In this document: positions 44,906-48,809 of the stretch, piece after piece
How the letters are laid out: each line of letters starts with the position of its first letter
Numbering within the stretch: the stretch's first letter is position 1
Source: Heminiphilus faecis
GTDB taxonomy: Bacteria > Bacteroidota > Bacteroidia > Bacteroidales > Muribaculaceae
Reading direction: 5' to 3'
Assembly (NCBI RefSeq): GCF_008728965.1
Contig: NZ_VSMC01000024.1
Span: 1-48,809, forward strand
Length of the DNA stretch: 48,809 bases
Made by a program: the position numbers and the translations under genes
Notes under the pieces: generated by a model
Seen by the model: only the letters and a program-made list of their open reading frames with translations
What the model was told of the DNA's origin: nothing
Databases searched by the model: none

Positions 44906-45814
44906 TTAACTTTTTGAAGACTGTTTGGCTTTATGGAACAATTGCAGCGAGTTGATTGTATTCTGCCATGCGACGTAGGCTGCCGGCCCTACGGAGGCTA
45001 TCGGGTTAAGGAATGTCAGCGCCATCCATATGGCGAGGACGGTGTTTTTTTGTCCGAGTCCTTGCGCTCCCGATATTTTTTCGCCATAACGAGCTCCGAT
45101 CTTTCGCCCGATAAAGAATTGTCCGCAGCAAGTGATTAGCGATAGAAAAGCGATAAGAAGCATCTCGGGTATTTTCTCGTAGGGCTCGTCCATTATAAAA
45201 CTGACGGCATTGCCGACAACTATAATAAGAGCGCATGCCCATATGTAAAATGACAGTGACTGCCGCCGAGCTATGGCATCATGCACTCGTGGTGTGAATA
45301 TTTCAAGCAGAATAGCTATGGCCAGCGGTGCCAATATCAATGGCAATACTTTGGCGCTTATGGCAAGTACGGAGTCGATAAAACGGATGTCGGTCCCCGG
45401 AGATATGAATGAGAATAGTATCGGGGCAAGCAATGCCACCGCTATGTTGCTTATGAGCGAATAGACCGCAATGGCTGTTATTGAGCCTCCGAGCATTCCG
45501 GTTACTACCGGAGCGGCCGTAGCAGTAGGGCAGAATATACAAATGAACGCTCCTTGAGCAAGATCCAGACCGAATGGCTTTATGGCCATGAATACCGCCA
45601 GCGAGCCTGCTATCTGCACGGCCAGCAACATCCATATGTAACGTGGTATTTTGAATCTGTCGGGCGATATGCGGCAATACGTTATAAGAAGCATGACAAA
45701 TATTAGGTAAGGCGATAAGAACGCTACCTTGCCTATATAATCATGGAATAGTACGCCGATAATCATGGCGAACGGCAATATCCACGGCTTTATTAGCTGT
45801 CGTATATTGTTCAT
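44906..45814 (-). CDS. Bile acid:sodium symporter (BASS) family transporter
   Basis: This 302-residue inner-membrane protein has about nine or ten hydrophobic helices. The family core features are visible in PTATAAPVVTGMLGGSITAIAVYSLISN (about 96-123) and GAQGLGQKNTVLAIWMALTFLNPIASVGPAAY near residues 250-281. BASS-type proteins carry organic anions with sodium; members in gut bacteria may transport bile acids, keto acids or other compounds, so substrate is open. Its predicted -7 box lies so close to the ATG that the mRNA could be leaderless. Confidence 0.87.
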   Translation of the reverse strand: MNNIRQLIKPWILPFAMIIGVLFHDYIGKVAFLSPYLIFVMLLITYCRISPDRFKIPRYIWMLLAVQIAGSLAVFMAIKPFGLDLAQGAFICIFCPTATAAPVVTGMLGGSITAIAVYSLISNIAVALLAPILFSFISPGTDIRFIDSVLAISAKVLPLILAPLAIAILLEIFTPRVHDAIARRQSLSFYIWACALIIVVGNAVSFIMDEPYEKIPEMLLIAFLSLITCCGQFFIGRKIGARYGEKISGAQGLGQKNTVLAIWMALTFLNPIASVGPAAYVAWQNTINSLQLFHKAKQSSKS

Positions 45815-45818
45815 GACG

Positions 45819-45826
45819 CAAAGTTA
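45819..45826 (-). promoter_or_regulatory. -7 box of the BASS transporter gene
   Basis: The minus strand reads TAACTTTG (45826-45819), a perfect -7 box ending five bases before the ATG at 45814. No clear -33 element is seen at the usual distance. Confidence 0.5.
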
Positions 45827-46080
45827 ATGTTTTTTATTAAAATTAATGAATTTTTGTGTTGGAATGATTTCTAATGTGTACCTTTGTGTATGAAAATGCG
45901 CTAATGAATGGAGCGCGTGTGTGAAATGGACGGAATATGAATGCGTTACACTGTAACCATATTTATATGAGTGATTATGAGTTTGATTGATATCTTGTAT
46001 TTTTATGGGCGCTTTTGTTGATTATCAGATAGATATATTTATATTCGGTTCTAAAAATATTTGATGGTTGACATGCTCTA

Positions 46081-46112
46081 TTGGTAGCACGGAATATTAT
46101 TTATTAAATTTG
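46081..46112 (+). promoter_or_regulatory. Promoter of a candidate small RNA
   Basis: TTG (46081-46083) is followed after 21 bases by a perfect -7 box TAAATTTG (46105-46112). The transcript would begin near 46116-46119, over 230 bases before the next gene and upstream of a separate promoter for that gene. Confidence 0.65.
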
Positions 46113-46116
46113 CATA

Positions 46117-46281
46117 GATGAAAGAAACTAACCGCGTTTTTTAGATGACGCGGTATTGAAGATATAAATGTGACGAATGTAAATAGTGCATAATAGTAAA
46201 TGTGTTTTATGTTAGGTTTGGAAGCCTTTAATGTAAAGGCAACAATATAGGCCGCTTCGTGAGAAACGGCCTATATTGTTG
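46117..46281 (+). ncRNA. Candidate small RNA with an eight-codon ORF
   Basis: From the predicted start near 46117 to the hairpin ending at 46280 there is a transcript of about 165 bases. It contains the arms ACCGCG/CGCGGT (about 46131-46155), a hairpin GCCTTTA-ATG-TAAAGGC (46224-46240) and a 14-bp stem at 46241-46280. A tiny frame, ATG AAA GAA ACT AAC CGC GTT TTT TAG, starts at 46118. No known RNA family is recognised. Confidence 0.4.
46241..46280. terminator. Strong hairpin upstream of the DUF6377 promoter
   Basis: A 14-bp perfect stem (46241-46254 pairs with 46267-46280; arms AACAATATAGGCCG and complement) closes a 12-base loop. A clean T-run is lacking. It is probably a terminator that insulates the DUF6377 promoter. 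Confidence 0.65.
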
Positions 46282-46308
46282 TATAATGAATATAATTTTG
46301 TATTTTTG
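46279..46308 (+). promoter_or_regulatory. Promoter of the DUF6377 regulator gene
   Basis: TTG (46279-46281) is followed after 19 bases by the -7 box TATTTTTG (46301-46308). The transcript start near 46312-46315 gives a leader of about 36 bases. The -33 element overlaps the end of the preceding hairpin. Confidence 0.7.
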
Positions 46309-46350
46309 TAGTCAGAATCCGTTGATTTAACAAATTACCTTAAGCCCATC

Positions 46351-47934
46351 ATGTATAAAACCTTGCTGGCCTGTTTTTTTTACGTGTGTTTGTCTCCTGT
46401 ATTTGTGTATGGGATTGACGGTTTGTCATCTTATACGTTTGATGACGCATTTTCCGAACTCGATGAGGCTCTGGCGCAAAGGCGTGATTTGTTGAAATTA
46501 AAAGACATTAGAATTGACTCTCTGAAGGCGGAGCTTGAAAATGCTGAAAATTATAAGGCGGAAATATCTGCAATTGAAAGCCTGATAGATGAATATGCAC
46601 ATTATGATGTGGATTCTTTGAAACGATATTTCAGTAAGGCCATAGCTCTGTCATCGTTTTATGGCGATTCTGTAGCTGCACGCCGTTTTTGGCTTGCTGA
46701 AATTGAGCATATGCCTGTCAGGGGAGAGATAAGGGAGGCATTTATGCGAATCGACAGTGTCAGGGTCAATGATCTTGAAGAAGAAGATAAGATATTGTTT
46801 TTCGAGGCGGCAAGATGGGCTTCATTGTATACGACTTCAATTTATTCTCCTCACAAATTGCATCGCGGATATTTCAGTAAATATGGTGAATATAATGATT
46901 CGTTGATGGCGAGAACCGATGTTTCTTCGCCGCGGTACCGTTTACTGGCCGGATCGCATTATCTTGCTAAAGGACAGGTATCGCTTGCTATTGCTGCGTT
47001 GAATGATTATATCGAGAATAATAAAGAGTATAATGAAGATTACGCCAATGCGCTGTCCATGTTGGCTCTGTCTTATTTCGAGCGTTCGCGCAAGGATTTG
47101 TGGATGTATTACATTATACTTGCGGCTGCTGTCGACGCGCGCATCGGAGTGCTTGACAATGACTGCCTTAGGCAGGTGTGTGGTGCGTTATATCAGATGG
47201 GTGATCTTGATCGGGCTTATGAGTATATGTCGGTCGCTCAGGACGATGTGGACAGGTGTAAGGCCTATATAAGAAGTGTCAATGTCGCTCCGGTATATCC
47301 GCGTTTGATGGCCGATTATCGCGACATGCAGCGGCGAAGAGAGATGTTGCTGTATTTTCTTATAGGAAGTCTTGTTGTTATAGCTGCTCTTTCGGCTATT
47401 ATTATATATATCAGGTACAATGACGTAAAGCGTTTGAAGCGGTTAAAGACAGAGTTGGTTAATGCCAATCTTGTTAAGGATTCACATTTGGGCCGTATAC
47501 TTTCGCTGTGTTCGATATACATGGAGAAGCTTGATGATTACAACAAATTGGTTAGCCGTAAGATTGCTGCCGGTCAGATTGACGACTTGTATAAATTGGT
47601 TAAGACCGGAAAGTTTCTTGATGACCAGAGTAAGATGTTCTATGAGATTTTCGATAACTCGTTTGTGCATATGTTTCCTACGTTTATCGACGAGGTAAAT
47701 GCTCTGTTAGGGCCTGATAAAGGTTTTGAACAACTTTCCGAGCCGGTAAAATTGACTCCGGAATTGCGTATACTGGCTTTTATGAGGCTTGGCCTTGACG
47801 ACAGTGCTCAGATAGCGCGTTTTCTCGGTCTGTCATTGAATACGGTGTATACCTATCGCAATCGAATGAAAAGCAGGGCAAAAAATCGGGCAACTTTTGA
47901 AAACGATATCATAAATATCGGTACGTATAATTGA
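46351..47934 (+). CDS. Membrane-bound regulator with TPR-like repeats and HTH (DUF6377 family)
   Basis: This 527-residue protein has a signal sequence (about residues 1-22), an exported helical domain with TPR-like repeats (about 30-310; for example ALSMLALSYFERS and LRQVCGALYQMGDLDRAYEYM), one transmembrane helix (about 331-353), a coiled-coil segment (RLKRLKTELVNANL) and a C-terminal LuxR-like helix-turn-helix (about 470-515; LTPELRILAFMRLGLDDSAQIARFL, SLNTVYTYRNRMKSR). DUF6377 is assigned to the C-terminal part. It would sense something in the periplasm and act on DNA while in the membrane. Target genes are not evident; it stands alone with gene-free flanks. Confidence 0.85.
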   Translation: MYKTLLACFFYVCLSPVFVYGIDGLSSYTFDDAFSELDEALAQRRDLLKLKDIRIDSLKAELENAENYKAEISAIESLIDEYAHYDVDSLKRYFSKAIALSSFYGDSVAARRFWLAEIEHMPVRGEIREAFMRIDSVRVNDLEEEDKILFFEAARWASLYTTSIYSPHKLHRGYFSKYGEYNDSLMARTDVSSPRYRLLAGSHYLAKGQVSLAIAALNDYIENNKEYNEDYANALSMLALSYFERSRKDLWMYYIILAAAVDARIGVLDNDCLRQVCGALYQMGDLDRAYEYMSVAQDDVDRCKAYIRSVNVAPVYPRLMADYRDMQRRREMLLYFLIGSLVVIAALSAIIIYIRYNDVKRLKRLKTELVNANLVKDSHLGRILSLCSIYMEKLDDYNKLVSRKIAAGQIDDLYKLVKTGKFLDDQSKMFYEIFDNSFVHMFPTFIDEVNALLGPDKGFEQLSEPVKLTPELRILAFMRLGLDDSAQIARFLGLSLNTVYTYRNRMKSRAKNRATFENDIINIGTYN

Positions 47935-48049
47935 ACCCGGTTCTGTCTTTTTTATATTCGGAGTATAATGATGTCGTTGTAACTCATTGCGTAATAGGCT
48001 TGTTCTACATGTTGAGACTGCAACTGTGTTATATCTGATATTTATCCTC

Positions 48050-48080
48050 TTGACGCAGACTTATAGTCTTTTTATCTTTG
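48050..48080 (+). promoter_or_regulatory. Promoter of a candidate small RNA
   Basis: TTG (48050-48052) is followed after 20 bases by the perfect -7 box TATCTTTG (48073-48080). The transcript start is expected near 48084. Confidence 0.72.
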
Positions 48081-48083
48081 TAT

Positions 48084-48247
48084 TGAAATTCATGTTGAAG
48101 TGTAGCTACTATTTAGTATATACATGTAATGATTAGCTTGAGTCAATTAGGTATAATAGGTAATTTGTTTTAGGTAGTTAGTAAAGTAGAATGCCTGAAC
48201 TTGTGTCAGGTAATGAAACAAGGAGCTCCGCGAGGAACTCCTTTTTC
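48084..48247 (+). ncRNA. Candidate small RNA of about 164 bases
   Basis: A consensus promoter is placed just upstream, and a strong intrinsic terminator closes the transcript. Inside are a hairpin CCTGA/TCAGG (48194-48210) and one tiny frame of 14 codons starting at 48092. No long ORF and no known family are recognised. It could also be a leader controlled by premature termination, but no gene follows closely. Confidence 0.5.
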
Positions 48248-48249
48248 AT
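48215..48249 (+). terminator. Intrinsic terminator of the small-RNA candidate
   Basis: The arms AAGGAGCTCC (48220-48229) and GGAACTCCTT (48234-48243) pair with one mismatch around a GCGA tetraloop, followed by T residues to 48246. TGAAA before and TTTCA after extend the stem past a bulged C. Confidence 0.88.
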
Positions 48250-48809
48250 TTGTAATTTTATGGCTGTTCAGGTGCAGCTTCGGTGCAATGGACGAGCGGC
48301 AAAATACGGTTGATTCGTTAAAGATGGGTCTTGTCGGTATGCCGCTTATTTCCTGCACATATGGCAGTCTTTTGACGGAGTGCGCTTTTCGGGGTTGCCT
48401 CGGCCTGTTTTTGTAGAGTGATTGTCTGGAATGCTATAATAGGATTAAAATGGCTTGTGCAATCCATAAAAAGACTTATATTAATCTGCTGACGACTGTT
48501 GTTTATGTGCCTGATAAATAATGTGATATAATTTTGTTGCATAACAATTATTTTATATCGTATTTTAATTCATATGTTGCTGACTGAAAACTCAAGTATC
48601 TTTGCAATGTGTAAAATAATTATTCAGTCTAAAACAGATATTTATAGAATTAAGGGTTAGTATTTTTAGTTTTAGGATAGTTGGGCTCAAGCCGAAATAC
48701 CGGTGCATATGTTAAAATGCATCGAGGATAATGTTAAAAATTCAGGCGTATAGTTTGACAAGTCGGAAGATAAAGAAATCTCGGTCGCGAACGCCTCTCA
48801 TTTGAGAAC

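Larger units (their letters stand above)
45815..46350. other. Gene-free stretch with several promoters and a small-RNA candidate
   Basis: This 536-base A/T-rich stretch has no convincing protein gene. It contains the BASS promoter (minus), a plus-strand -7 box TACCTTTG at 45879-45886 (possible -33 TTTTG at 45852-45856, gap 22), an inverted repeat GTTACACTGTAAC at 45945-45957, a strong plus-strand promoter at 46081-46112, two adjacent hairpins (46224-46240 and 46241-46280), and the promoter of the DUF6377 gene. Confidence 0.7.
47935..48809. other. Gene-free stretch with a small-RNA candidate
   Basis: This 875-base stretch to the window end has no convincing protein gene. It holds a complete promoter (48050-48080), a hairpin (48194-48210), a strong terminator (48215-48249), a lone -7 box TATCTTTG at 48597-48604 (upstream TTG at 48577-48579 but gap only 17) and an A/T-rich tail with a TGCAT/ATGCA hairpin near 48703-48720, probably the leader of a gene outside the window. 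Nothing recognisable lies between 48250 and 48590. Confidence 0.7.

Noticed and set aside
48084-48247. Identity as 6S RNA
   Set aside because: The 5' and 3' ends do not pair to form the long interrupted duplex with a central bubble that 6S RNA needs.
48201-48416. 71-codon frame near the right end
   Set aside because: It begins inside the hairpin region of the small-RNA candidate, lacks recognisable features, and its codons read through the terminator.
1-48809. CRISPR arrays, insertion sequences, integrases, tRNA genes
   Set aside because: I saw no regular repeat-spacer units, no transposase or integrase frames and no tRNA-like cloverleaf; the window appears to be stable chromosomal DNA.

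Overview
The window looks like a chromosomal segment of a gut Bacteroidales bacterium, probably Muribaculaceae. The order is supported by several things: a SusC/SusD polysaccharide utilisation locus (PUL), a hybrid two-component sensor, TAnnTTTG -7 promoter boxes, a BioG-BioC fusion, DUF4492-cydAB, and the ftsX-DUF3098-uppP-truB-queA cluster. The family assignment is an inference from overall similarity and gene order.

Layout. Positions 1-5160 hold the end of a 5S rRNA gene with its terminator, then plus-strand genes: a beta-helix lipoprotein, DUF4199, a GT2 glycosyltransferase, a nitroreductase and a DUF6452/DUF6048 pair. Positions 5278-9983 are minus strand: a small membrane protein, a 3'-5' exonuclease, the biotin genes bioF-bioGC-bioD, and a short exported protein resembling the start of DUF4861 proteins. 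A cation efflux gene (10157-11077) follows.

Positions 11145-33482 are a xylan/glucuronoxylan PUL. Reading leftwards from a divergent control region (29121-29477) come susC, susD, a surface glycan-binding protein, a GH10 xylanase with CBMs inserted in its barrel, a terminator, a GH35/DUF5597 enzyme, a second promoter, an SGNH esterase, a sugar symporter, GH10, GH43 and GH67. The AraC-type hybrid sensor is divergent (29478-33482). The inferred route is: surface xylanase and glycan-binding proteins capture xylan, SusCD imports oligosaccharides, periplasmic esterase, GH10 and GH67 trim them, the symporter moves small products inward, and a GH43 without a signal peptide finishes in the cytoplasm.

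Positions 33577-48809 hold DUF4492-cydAB and yigZ; the minus-strand ftsX-DUF3098-uppP-truB-queA operon; an acetate CoA-transferase; miaB; a Crp/Fnr regulator; a BASS transporter; and a membrane-bound DUF6377 regulator. Two long non-coding stretches (45815-46350 and 47935-48809) each carry a consensus promoter followed by a strong hairpin and may encode small RNAs.

The most interesting new signals are these. A 21-bp-spaced direct repeat (TGTTAC-like) lies at the same distance from the -7 box in both PUL promoters and is a candidate operator for the hybrid sensor. Four copies of ATTGGTTT lie in the susC leader/control region. The two candidate small RNAs come next.
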